Positions 1 through 5,757 of a stretch of DNA of 7,654 bases are shown here, piece by piece. Source of the DNA: an uncultured Clostridia bacterium (GTDB taxonomy: Bacteria; Bacillota; Clostridia; Peptostreptococcales; Anaerovoracaceae); contig CALLHZ010000027.1 in assembly GCA_938009115.1 (NCBI GenBank), forward strand, positions 1-7,654, given 5' to 3'. Position 1 is the stretch's first letter. Every line of letters begins with the position of its first letter. Under the pieces are notes generated by a model. It saw only the letters and a program-made list of their open reading frames with translations. It was not told the DNA's origin and searched no databases. The translations under genes were made by a program, and so were the position numbers.

Positions 1-254
1 CGCTGCTGGACGTGATGGGAGAGCTTCGCGGCGATATCCTTTCCTCCCGGGCGGATGCAGACTTGCTGCGGGAAGAGGATCTGACGCTGAAGGATCTGTT
101 GGAGCGTTTCGAGAAGGGGATCCTATCAAAAGCGGCCCGGCAGTACGGATCTTCCCGGAAGGCTGCAAAAGGCCTGGGCATCAGCCAGACGCAGTATATT
201 CGCAAGAAGAATAAGTACGGATTGACCGACGAGAACGAAGATGAGTATATTTAG
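1..254 (+). CDS. C-terminus of a sigma-54-dependent transcriptional regulator (Fis-type HTH), partial
   Basis: The reading frame is open from the window edge (codons from base 3) and ends at TAG 252-254, so only the last 83 residues are visible. The tail contains a Fis/TyrR-type helix-turn-helix: an amphipathic helix around LKDLLERFEKGILSKAARQY, then SSRKAAKGLGISQTQYIRKK, in which A-x-x-L-G-I-S is the usual turn signature of the C-terminal DNA-binding domain of bacterial enhancer-binding proteins. The AAA+ domain that would prove sigma-54 contact lies outside the window. Context supports the call: a -24/-12 promoter starts about 200 bp downstream, just ahead of the lysine catabolic operon on the same strand. 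I infer that it activates that operon, perhaps in response to lysine through an N-terminal sensor domain that cannot be seen. A GTG at 12 and an ATG at 15 are internal codons, not starts. It could instead be another Fis-family regulator. Confidence 0.82.
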   Translation, partial: LLDVMGELRGDILSSRADADLLREEDLTLKDLLERFEKGILSKAARQYGSSRKAAKGLGISQTQYIRKKNKYGLTDENEDEYI

Positions 255-276
255 GTTCACCATAGGCGTGAATGCG

Positions 277-305
277 CCGATATCGGTTCGATTGCCGGTC
301 GATTG
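277..305. promoter_or_regulatory. Palindrome CCGATATCGG plus 11-bp-spaced TCGATTG repeat, candidate operator
   Basis: CCGATATCGG at 277-286 is a perfect 10-bp palindrome. It is followed directly by TCGATTG at 288-294 and again at 299-305, an offset of 11 bp, about one helical turn. This arrangement would place repeated contacts on one DNA face. It lies about 155-180 bp upstream of the -24 element, within the range used by enhancer-binding proteins. No protein can be assigned from sequence alone, and short palindromes occur by chance. Confidence 0.3.
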
Positions 306-356
306 TATCCTGGATAGTGTGCAGCAAGGAAAGCCGGGGATAAGAATTTTACAAAT

Positions 357-383
357 CCGTCAATGTCCGGCCGCAAATGACGG
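357..383. promoter_or_regulatory. Dyad CCGTCA-N15-TGACGG, candidate enhancer (UAS) for the sigma-54 activator
   Basis: The left arm CCGTCA at 357-362 and the right arm TGACGG at 378-383 are perfect inverted repeats. A second small palindrome, CGGCCG at 368-373, sits at almost the same centre (about 370). Fis-type enhancer-binding proteins bind dyads of this kind about 80-200 bp upstream of the -24/-12 promoter. Here the centre is about 90 bp upstream of the -24 GG. Assignment to the regulator encoded at 1-254 is inference from position. Confidence 0.42.
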
Positions 384-410
384 GAACCTGGGCGACGGAA
401 CCCATAATTG

Positions 411-440
411 TGAAAAAATAAACAAACATTTTAAAAAAAC
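411..440. other. Phased A-tracts, probable intrinsically curved DNA
   Basis: Runs of A occupy 413-418, 424-426 and 433-439, with centres near 415, 425 and 436, so they repeat at about one helical turn. The segment is sharply AT-rich compared with its surroundings and lies between the candidate enhancer dyad and the -24 element. Curved DNA or an IHF/HU-type bend here would help loop an upstream-bound activator onto sigma-54 polymerase. The bending role is inference. Confidence 0.4.
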
Positions 441-457
441 ATATAAATTACGGTCAG

Positions 458-473
458 TTGGCATGTATTTTGC
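458..473 (+). promoter_or_regulatory. Sigma-54 (RpoN) -24/-12 promoter of the lysine operon
   Basis: TTGGCATGTATTTTGC closely matches the sigma-54 consensus TGGCAC-N5-TTGC. The invariant GG is at 460-461 and the invariant GC at 472-473, exactly 12 bp apart as required. Only the last base of TGGCAC differs (T for C). It is followed by TTTATAA. Counting from the -12 C at 473, transcription should begin near A485. The preceding gene encodes the tail of a likely enhancer-binding protein, which fits. I see no well-spaced -35/-10 pair of the housekeeping type in the same stretch. Confidence 0.82.
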
Positions 474-484
474 TTTATAATAAG

Positions 485-587
485 ACCATAGGACATGCCT
501 CTTTCCCGCACGTCATGTGCTGAAAGATTCAGGTAGGGACGGCAGCGGCCGTTCAGTCAGTTAAATCAAAATCAGGAGGACAATCAT
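485..587 (+). promoter_or_regulatory. 5' leader of the kdd-kam transcript
   Basis: If transcription starts near 485, the leader is about 103 nt. It holds a small stem, ACGGC (539-543) with GCCGT (548-552) around the loop AGCG, followed by an A/T-rich stretch and a strong Shine-Dalgarno AGGAGG at 574-579, eight bases before the kdd ATG. I see no riboswitch architecture. The leader is too short for a full cobalamin or lysine riboswitch, and no terminator-type hairpin with a U-run is present. Confidence 0.5.
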
Positions 588-1625
588 ATGCAGAAAAAAG
601 GATGCCCCTTCGGCACACACCGGGTCATTGAACCCAAAGGCGTACTGCCCCAGCCCGCACTCAAGATCGACAACAACATGGATGAACTCTACGACAACGA
701 AGTGCTGATCAACGTTCAGACCTTGAACATCGACTCCGCTTCCTTTACCCAGATCGAAGAGCAGGCCAAGGGCGATGTGGAAGAAATCAAGAAAATCATG
801 CTCCACAATGTGGAAATGCAGGGCAAGCACAAGAATCCTGTCACCGGTTCCGGCGGCATGCTCATCGGCACCGTCGAAAAGGTCGGCGACAACTATGTCG
901 GAGATCTGAAGGTCGGCGACAAGATCGCTACCATGGTATCCCTGTCTCTGACACCGCTGGTGATCGATGAGATTCTGGCTGTCCGTCCCGACATCGACCA
1001 GGTGGACATCAAAGGCCACGCGATCCTGTTCCAGAGCGGTATCTATGCTGTTCTGCCCGACGACATGCCCCAGACCCTGGCGCTGTCCGTATTGGACGTT
1101 GCAGGCGCACCGGCCCAGACCCAGAAGCTGGTCAAAGAAGGCGACATCGTGCTGGTCATCGGCGGCGGCGGAAAGTCCGGCATGCTGTGCCTGTACGAAG
1201 CCAAGAAAAAAGCCGGCCCCAAGGGCAAGGTCATCTGTGTTGCCCATTCGGAAAGAAGCACCAAGAGAGCCATGGAGCTCGGCCTTGCAGACGAAGTATT
1301 CTCCTGCGACTCCACCGACGCTGTGGCGATGTACAACAAGATCATGGAAATCACCGACGGAAAGCTCTGCGATGTGGTCATCAACTGCGTCAATATCGAG
1401 AACACCGAAATGGCCTCCATCCTGTGCTGCAAAGATGACGGCACCGTCTATTTCTTCTCCATGGCCACCAGCTTCACCAAGGCAGCCCTGGGCGCAGAAG
1501 GCGTAGGCAAGGACGTTCTGATGATCGTCGGCAACGGCTACACCAAGAACCACGACAAAGTCGCCCTTCAGATCATGAGAGACAGCGAAGATCTGAGAAA
1601 GGTATTCACTGAACTCTACGCTTAA
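588..1625 (+). CDS. kdd: L-erythro-3,5-diaminohexanoate dehydrogenase
   Basis: This 345-residue enzyme (EC 1.4.1.11) oxidatively deaminates (3S,5S)-3,5-diaminohexanoate with NAD(P)+ to 5-amino-3-oxohexanoate and ammonia, the third step of lysine fermentation, in the cytoplasm. The N-terminus (GCPFGTHRVIEPKGVLPQPA) is the part I recognise as characteristic of Kdd. Residues 94-113 (GTVEKVG...DLKVGDKI) resemble the GroES-like segment of medium-chain dehydrogenases. Residues 188-198 (VLVIGGGGKSG) form the Rossmann dinucleotide-binding turn. Length fits the family (about 345). The ATG has a strong AGGAGG at 574-579 with 8-nt spacing. It is the first gene after the sigma-54 promoter and is followed 60 bp later by kamA. 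It has no in-frame TTA, CTA or TCA codons, which suggests high expression. The family call is from recognition plus operon context. Confidence 0.93.
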   Translation: MQKKGCPFGTHRVIEPKGVLPQPALKIDNNMDELYDNEVLINVQTLNIDSASFTQIEEQAKGDVEEIKKIMLHNVEMQGKHKNPVTGSGGMLIGTVEKVGDNYVGDLKVGDKIATMVSLSLTPLVIDEILAVRPDIDQVDIKGHAILFQSGIYAVLPDDMPQTLALSVLDVAGAPAQTQKLVKEGDIVLVIGGGGKSGMLCLYEAKKKAGPKGKVICVAHSERSTKRAMELGLADEVFSCDSTDAVAMYNKIMEITDGKLCDVVINCVNIENTEMASILCCKDDGTVYFFSMATSFTKAALGAEGVGKDVLMIVGNGYTKNHDKVALQIMRDSEDLRKVFTELYA

Positions 1626-1638
1626 TCCAAGCATAAGG

Positions 1639-1649
1639 TACGTAACGTA
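1639..1649. repeat. Short palindrome TACGT-A-ACGTA in the kdd-kamA gap
   Basis: TACGT and ACGTA flank a single A in the 60-bp spacer between kdd and kamA. With one central base it cannot form a normal RNA hairpin, so if it means anything it is a DNA site. It is short and may be chance. Confidence 0.2.
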
Positions 1650-1685
1650 AAACCAACGACCTCTGGAAAGAGTAAGGAGAAAACA

Positions 1686-2942
1686 ATGGCACGAAGAAAT
1701 TTCAAAGATATCGAGCTGTGGAAAGACGTGACCGATGAACAGTGGAACGACTGGCATTGGCAGGTCGCCAACCGGATCACAAAAGTCGAGGATCTGAAAA
1801 AAGTCATCAATCTGACAGCGCAGGAGGAGAAGGATATCCTGGAAGTCACCAAGAACTTCCGCATGGGCATTACCCCTTACTACGCTTCCCTGATGGATGT
1901 GGACGATCCCAGATGCCCGGTCCGGATGCAGGCTGTGCCTGTGATCGCCGAAAACCACCGGAGCGAAGCGGACATGCTGGATCCTCTTCATGAGGACGAA
2001 GACTCTCCCGCTCCCGGACTCACCCATCGCTATCCGGACAGAGTGCTCTTCCTGATCACCGACCAGTGCTCCATGTACTGCAGACACTGCACCCGGAGAA
2101 GACTGGCCGGCGAAACCGACGGCGCAAGAAGCATGGAAGATATCGATCAGTGCATCGAGTACATCCGCAAGACCCCCGTGGTCCGTGATGTGCTCCTCTC
2201 CGGCGGCGATTGCCTGCTGGTGGAGGACGAAGTGCTGGAGTACATCATCAGTAAGCTGCGAGAGATCCCTCACGTGGAGATCGTGCGTCTCGGCTCCAGA
2301 ACTCCGGTGGTCTGCCCTCAGCGTATCACCGACGATCTGGTCAATATGCTGAAAAAGTACCATCCGATCTGGCTGAACATGCATTTCAATCATCCGAAAG
2401 AAGTAACTCCCGAAGCCCAGGAAGCCTGCCGCAAGCTGGCAGACGCCGGCATCCCCCTGGGGAACCAGTCCGTTCTGCTCCGTGGCGTCAACGACTGTCC
2501 CCATATCATGCGGGATCTGGTCCACGACCTGGTCCGGAACAGAGTACGGCCGTATTACATCTATCAGTGCGACCTGTCTCTGGGCATTGAGCATTTCAGA
2601 ACTTCCGTATCCGCGGGCATCGAGATCATCGAGGGTCTGCGGGGCCACACCTCCGGCTATGCAGTTCCCACCTTCGTTGTGGACGCGCCGGGCGGCGGCG
2701 GCAAGATCCCCGTCATGCCTCAGTACATCATTTCCCAGTCTCCCAGCAAAGTGGTGCTGCGGAACTACGAAGGCGTGATCACCACCTATACCGAACCCGA
2801 GCTGCCTAAGCTGGAATGCAACTGCGATTACTGCACGGGCAAGAAGCATTACGAATACGAAGGCGTGGAGGGACTCCACAGAGGCCAGAGACTGGCTCTT
2901 GAACCTCAGGATCTGCTCCGCCACAAGCGCAACAAGAAATAA
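1686..2942 (+). CDS. kamA: L-lysine 2,3-aminomutase (radical SAM, PLP)
   Basis: KamA (EC 5.4.3.2) interconverts L-lysine and L-beta-lysine, the entry step, using a 4Fe-4S cluster, S-adenosylmethionine and PLP. The radical SAM motif is C128-SMY-C132-RH-C135. PGGGGK gives the PLP lysine K340. Using the Clostridium subterminale SB4 enzyme as remembered (Cys125/129/132, Arg134, Cys268, Asp293, Asp330, Lys337, Cys375/377/380), every functional residue is present with a constant +3 offset: R137 for the substrate carboxylate, D296 and D333 for the epsilon-amino group, and zinc ligands C271, C378, C380 and C383. This set separates it from EpmB (EF-P-lysine lysyltransferase partner), which lacks the zinc tail, and from glutamate 2,3-aminomutase, which changes the aspartates. 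At 418 residues it is full length. The start is supported by AAGGAG at 1674-1679. It needs strict anaerobiosis. Confidence 0.97.
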   Translation: MARRNFKDIELWKDVTDEQWNDWHWQVANRITKVEDLKKVINLTAQEEKDILEVTKNFRMGITPYYASLMDVDDPRCPVRMQAVPVIAENHRSEADMLDPLHEDEDSPAPGLTHRYPDRVLFLITDQCSMYCRHCTRRRLAGETDGARSMEDIDQCIEYIRKTPVVRDVLLSGGDCLLVEDEVLEYIISKLREIPHVEIVRLGSRTPVVCPQRITDDLVNMLKKYHPIWLNMHFNHPKEVTPEAQEACRKLADAGIPLGNQSVLLRGVNDCPHIMRDLVHDLVRNRVRPYYIYQCDLSLGIEHFRTSVSAGIEIIEGLRGHTSGYAVPTFVVDAPGGGGKIPVMPQYIISQSPSKVVLRNYEGVITTYTEPELPKLECNCDYCTGKKHYEYEGVEGLHRGQRLALEPQDLLRHKRNKK

Positions 2943-2970
2943 CAACAAAGAGACACGAGAGACTGGATAA

Positions 2971-3000
2971 GGGCGGAGCGATCCGCCCCATTCAGTTTTT
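2971..3000 (+). terminator. Intercistronic hairpin kamA/kamB with GCGA tetraloop, possible attenuator or RNA 3'-end stabiliser
   Basis: GGGCGGA (2971-2977) pairs perfectly with TCCGCCC (2982-2988) around GCGA (2978-2981), a stable GNRA tetraloop. A run of five T follows at 2996-3000, but seven bases lie between stem and run, so it is a poor match for an efficient intrinsic terminator. It sits in the 77-bp gap between kamA and kamB, the widest gap after kdd. Partial termination, or a barrier protecting the kdd-kamA message from 3' exonucleases, would both lower kamB/kamC relative to kdd/kamA. CGCCC at 3001-3005 could pair alternatively with GGGCG at 2971-2975. Confidence 0.5.
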
Positions 3001-3019
3001 CGCCCATACCGGAGCCGGA

Positions 3020-4075
3020 ATGAGCCTTTTGGAGCAGCTGAAAAGTGAATATCGCACCCTGTCCATCGTGGGTATGGCCAAAAACTCCGGCAAGACGACA
3101 ACGCTGAACTATCTCCTGGAGGAAGCCTTTGATGAAGGCCTGACGCTGGGCGTCACATCCACAGGGCGGGACGGAGAAAGCATCGATCTGGTGACGGGTA
3201 CGGACAAGCCAAAGGTTTATCTTTTTACCGACACCATCGTTTCGGTACCCGACAAATTGTACGAGCTGGCGGAGACCGGCCTGGAGATCCTAAGGCGGAC
3301 CGATTACCGGACGGCCATGGGCAATGTGTTGATCTGCAGAGTGGCCGAAAGCGGCTATGTCCAGATCGCGGGGCCTGGCAGCATCCGGGAACATAAAAAG
3401 CTCTGCGCGGACATGGAGCGCTACGGCGTGGACATGGTCCTGATCGACGGCGCCATCGACCGCAAATCCATTGCGGCGCCCGAAACTTCCGACGCCATTA
3501 TTTTGGCTACCGGCGCCGTGATATCCCGGAGCCTTAAAGTGGTTGTGGAGGAAACGGTCCACATCGTTTCCCTGTACCAAACAGAACTGCTCACCGACGA
3601 GAGGGCTCTTTCCCTGTTGAAGGATCCGGAAGAAGGATGCTTCTGTGTAGCGGTCATCGACGACGAATACAACATCAATGTGCTTCCGGTTCGTACCGGC
3701 CTGGGCGCCGGCGCAATGCTGGACGGATTGATCGACGAGCACACAAAATATGTTTACATATCCGGCGCCCTCACCGAGAGCATCATTGCCGGCATCGATC
3801 CGGGAAAATTCCGAGGCTTCACTGTCATTCTGCCGGATCCCACCCGTATCTTTGTGGGCGCGGTCAAATGGCAGCAGCTTCGAAAGAAAGGCTTTCGGCT
3901 GCAGGTGTTGCGCAATATCAAAGTCGCAGCGGTCACGGTGAATCCTTTTGCCCCGTCGGGTTATGCTTTTGACCCTGCATCGCTACGCCGGAGCATCGCC
4001 CAGGCTTTGCCGGGCATTCCCGTATACGACGTGCGCATGGGAGGTTTTGGAGCCGATGACGAAAGCCATTGTTAA
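3020..4075 (+). CDS. kamB: KamB, P-loop NTPase-like protein of the lysine fermentation operon
   Basis: This is a 351-residue soluble protein with no assigned catalytic step. Residues 18-27 (GMAKNSGKTT) are a Walker A P-loop right at the N-terminus, followed by LGVTSTGRDGES around 43-54. Residues 138-149 (DMVLIDGAIDRK) look like a Walker B strand ending in D143. This order resembles SIMIBI-type P-loop proteins, though I cannot place it in a named subfamily. The C-terminal third (for example IKVAAVTVNPFAPSGYAFDP) is the part I associate with KamB proteins of kam operons. No signal peptide or membrane segment is seen. The start at 3020 has a modest GGAG at 3011-3014. The end overlaps kamC by 20 bp, so the two are probably translationally coupled and work together. 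I infer a role in maintaining the B12-dependent KamDE. It contains a CTA codon at 3290, unlike kdd and kamA. Confidence 0.8.
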   Translation: MSLLEQLKSEYRTLSIVGMAKNSGKTTTLNYLLEEAFDEGLTLGVTSTGRDGESIDLVTGTDKPKVYLFTDTIVSVPDKLYELAETGLEILRRTDYRTAMGNVLICRVAESGYVQIAGPGSIREHKKLCADMERYGVDMVLIDGAIDRKSIAAPETSDAIILATGAVISRSLKVVVEETVHIVSLYQTELLTDERALSLLKDPEEGCFCVAVIDDEYNINVLPVRTGLGAGAMLDGLIDEHTKYVYISGALTESIIAGIDPGKFRGFTVILPDPTRIFVGAVKWQQLRKKGFRLQVLRNIKVAAVTVNPFAPSGYAFDPASLRRSIAQALPGIPVYDVRMGGFGADDESHC

Positions 4076-5702
4076 AATGCTGGCCAGCACCCGGACCCGC
4101 AGCGAGACCGGTTTTGAGAAGATCCTTTCCGACATCGAGACCTGCACGGTTTACGGCGGACAGCGCAAAAAGCAGCTGAAACCATTCCTGCCCGGTCAGG
4201 AAGAACTGCTGCAGCGGGAGTACGACCATACCGACGTTCTGTGCCGGATCGTTCAAAGCCATCCCGGTTTTGCGGATGAGATGATCGCCTGCCTTTGGCA
4301 GATCAAGGAGATCGGACTGACGCTGTCCCGCTCTCTGAGCCAGACCTTGTCTGTCGTGGAGCTCTTCGATATCAAAACCTTTCTGCTTCGGACTTCGGAC
4401 CTGCGAAGGATGTTGGAACAGGAAGTTGGTCCGGCGCCGGAGGACTACCGTCTCCGGGATACAGATCCGCTGCTGGACCGGCTGGATCCTTCCGGAGAGC
4501 GGATCGACACGTTTTATATCTACGACGCCTTCAGCCCGGTCCTGGCAGAGCTGCGAAAAGAAAAGCGCCAGCTGGAGCTGGAGCTTCGCAGGATCCAGAA
4601 GGAGATCCGTTCCAGTCTGGAGAATCGCTGGGGTTTCCGGATGACGCCCAAATGCGAGCTTCCTGTGCCGAAAGCCGACAAAGCCTTGATCGAACTGGCC
4701 GCAGGACTTCCTCAGCTTTATAAAGCAGACGAGGATTACATGACCGTCGTGTACGCCATCGCGCCAAACACTGAAATGGACAGCATCCGCAGGCAGCAGG
4801 ACGTATTGGAAGCATCCATCGAAGCCGAAGAGAATGCCGTATGCCTGGCATTGACGGCAGAGGTCGCTCAGTGGGAAAAAGATTTGCGATATAACTGCGG
4901 GATCGTGGGCAACTTGGATTTTGGCCTTGGCAAAGCCCGCTACGCTGTTTCCCGGCGGTGCGTACGACCCCAGATCAGCTCCATTCACACGCTTGAGATC
5001 GAAAAGGGTCGCAATTTACTGGTGGAGGAGATACTGGCTGCTAAGAAAAAGGATTATTGTCCAGTAGATGTGGAACTGGCCACCGGCGTTACAGCGATCA
5101 CCGGGGCGAATATGGGCGGGAAGACCATTTCCCTGAAAATGATGGGGCAGGTGGCGCTGCTGGCCCAATACGGCCTCTACGTTCCCTGCGAGAGCGCCCG
5201 GGTCGGCCTTTCGAATTATGTGCACATTCTGGTGGGCGACGGACAGAATATGCAGCGGGGACTTTCCAGCTTCGGCAGCGAAATGGAAGAACTCCGGGAG
5301 ATCCTGGACAATGCGCTGGAGCGTTCGCTGATCCTGATCGACGAAATCGCATCGGGCACCAACCCCACCGAAGGCCTCGCCCTCACCAAAAGCTTCATCG
5401 GTTATTTTTCCGGCAAGCCCTATATCACAGTGATCACGACTCATTTCGATCACGCCACGGTGGGCGAGCGCATCGTCAATCTTCAGGTCCGGGGACTTTC
5501 GGGCGCCGATTTTGACAAGCTGTACCGAGAGCTGTCCCACGCCAACCGGCGGGAACGGATCGAGATCATCTCCAAGTACACCGACTATCGCCTGGTGCGG
5601 ATCGACCGCATGGATCAGGTTCCCCGGGAAGCCCTGAACATTGCCGGGATGCTGGGAGTCTATCCGGAGATCATCGAAGAGGCGAAACGATTTTTGGCAT
5701 AA
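4056..5702 (+). CDS. kamC: KamC, MutS-like ATPase lacking the mismatch-recognition domain
   Basis: The 548-residue protein has the MutS ATPase core at its C-terminus: Walker A GANMGGKT (350-357), Walker B LILIDE (425-430) running into the SGTNPTEG signature, and the TTHFDH switch around H463. The upstream half has two charged helical stretches (about 163-192 and 241-273) that look like the MutS lever/clamp. There is no room for the N-terminal mismatch-binding and connector domains of an approximately 850-residue MutS, and no Smr nuclease domain as in MutS2, so DNA repair is unlikely. The ATG at 4056 is preferred over an in-frame ATG at 3948 because 3948 would lie deep inside kamB; GGGAGG at 4039-4044 and GGAG at 4049-4052 precede 4056. 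Overlap with kamB points to a KamBC partnership, inferred to act as an ATP-driven chaperone or reactivase of lysine 5,6-aminomutase. Confidence 0.86.
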   Translation: MTKAIVKMLASTRTRSETGFEKILSDIETCTVYGGQRKKQLKPFLPGQEELLQREYDHTDVLCRIVQSHPGFADEMIACLWQIKEIGLTLSRSLSQTLSVVELFDIKTFLLRTSDLRRMLEQEVGPAPEDYRLRDTDPLLDRLDPSGERIDTFYIYDAFSPVLAELRKEKRQLELELRRIQKEIRSSLENRWGFRMTPKCELPVPKADKALIELAAGLPQLYKADEDYMTVVYAIAPNTEMDSIRRQQDVLEASIEAEENAVCLALTAEVAQWEKDLRYNCGIVGNLDFGLGKARYAVSRRCVRPQISSIHTLEIEKGRNLLVEEILAAKKKDYCPVDVELATGVTAITGANMGGKTISLKMMGQVALLAQYGLYVPCESARVGLSNYVHILVGDGQNMQRGLSSFGSEMEELREILDNALERSLILIDEIASGTNPTEGLALTKSFIGYFSGKPYITVITTHFDHATVGERIVNLQVRGLSGADFDKLYRELSHANRRERIEIISKYTDYRLVRIDRMDQVPREALNIAGMLGVYPEIIEEAKRFLA

Positions 5703-5757
5703 CCCAGAAAATGGTTATCAAACAACTGATATAAATCATAAACGAAGGAGAAAAAGG

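Larger units (their letters stand above)
255..457. other. Non-coding upstream control region with candidate activator sites
   Basis: This stretch between the regulator stop and the sigma-54 promoter has no credible gene. A short frame at 241-480 overlaps the regulator end and runs through the promoter, and its translation resembles nothing I recognise. The region contains a perfect palindrome at 277-286, a repeated TCGATTG at 288-294 and 299-305, a dyad at 357-383, a near-repeat ACGG(G)AACC at 380-388 and 395-402, and an A-tract-rich segment at 411-440. No convincing intrinsic terminator for the regulator gene is visible, so read-through into the operon is possible. Confidence 0.6.

Noticed and set aside
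408..447. Housekeeping promoter from TTGTGA (408-413) and TATAAA (442-447)
   Set aside because: The 28-bp spacing is far outside the usable range; the sigma-54 element just downstream explains the promoter better.
241..480. Possible 79-residue protein starting inside the regulator's last codons
   Set aside because: It has no Shine-Dalgarno of note, runs through the sigma-54 promoter, and has an unremarkable translation; treated as non-coding.
485..587. Cobalamin or lysine riboswitch in the leader, since the operon needs B12 and uses lysine
   Set aside because: The leader is only about 100 nt with one 5-bp stem. I see no B12-box-like or L-box-like core.
561..3101. Very long antisense open frame (846 codons, minus strand) over kdd and kamA
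   Set aside because: It is codon-aligned with both genes and exists only because TTA/CTA/TCA are absent from them. Its translation is low-complexity, rich in His/Asp/Val/Phe, and has no recognisable domain.
3948..4055. Upstream in-frame ATG extending KamC by 36 residues
   Set aside because: It would overlap kamB by over 120 bp, and the extra residues are out-of-frame kamB sequence. ATG 4056 has better-placed purine-rich sites.
3933..4988. Antisense open frame of 351 codons opposite the kamB end and kamC N-terminal half
   Set aside because: In register with kamC codons and without a plausible ribosome binding site or domain; a shadow.
4056..5702. Annotation of kamC as DNA mismatch repair MutS
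   Set aside because: The recognition and connector domains are missing, and the gene is embedded in a catabolic operon.
5716..5731. TATCA/TGATA inverted repeat in the kamC-kamD gap as a terminator or operator
   Set aside because: A five-pair AT-only stem is too weak, no T-run follows, and kamD has its own strong ribosome binding site; likely just AT-rich spacer.
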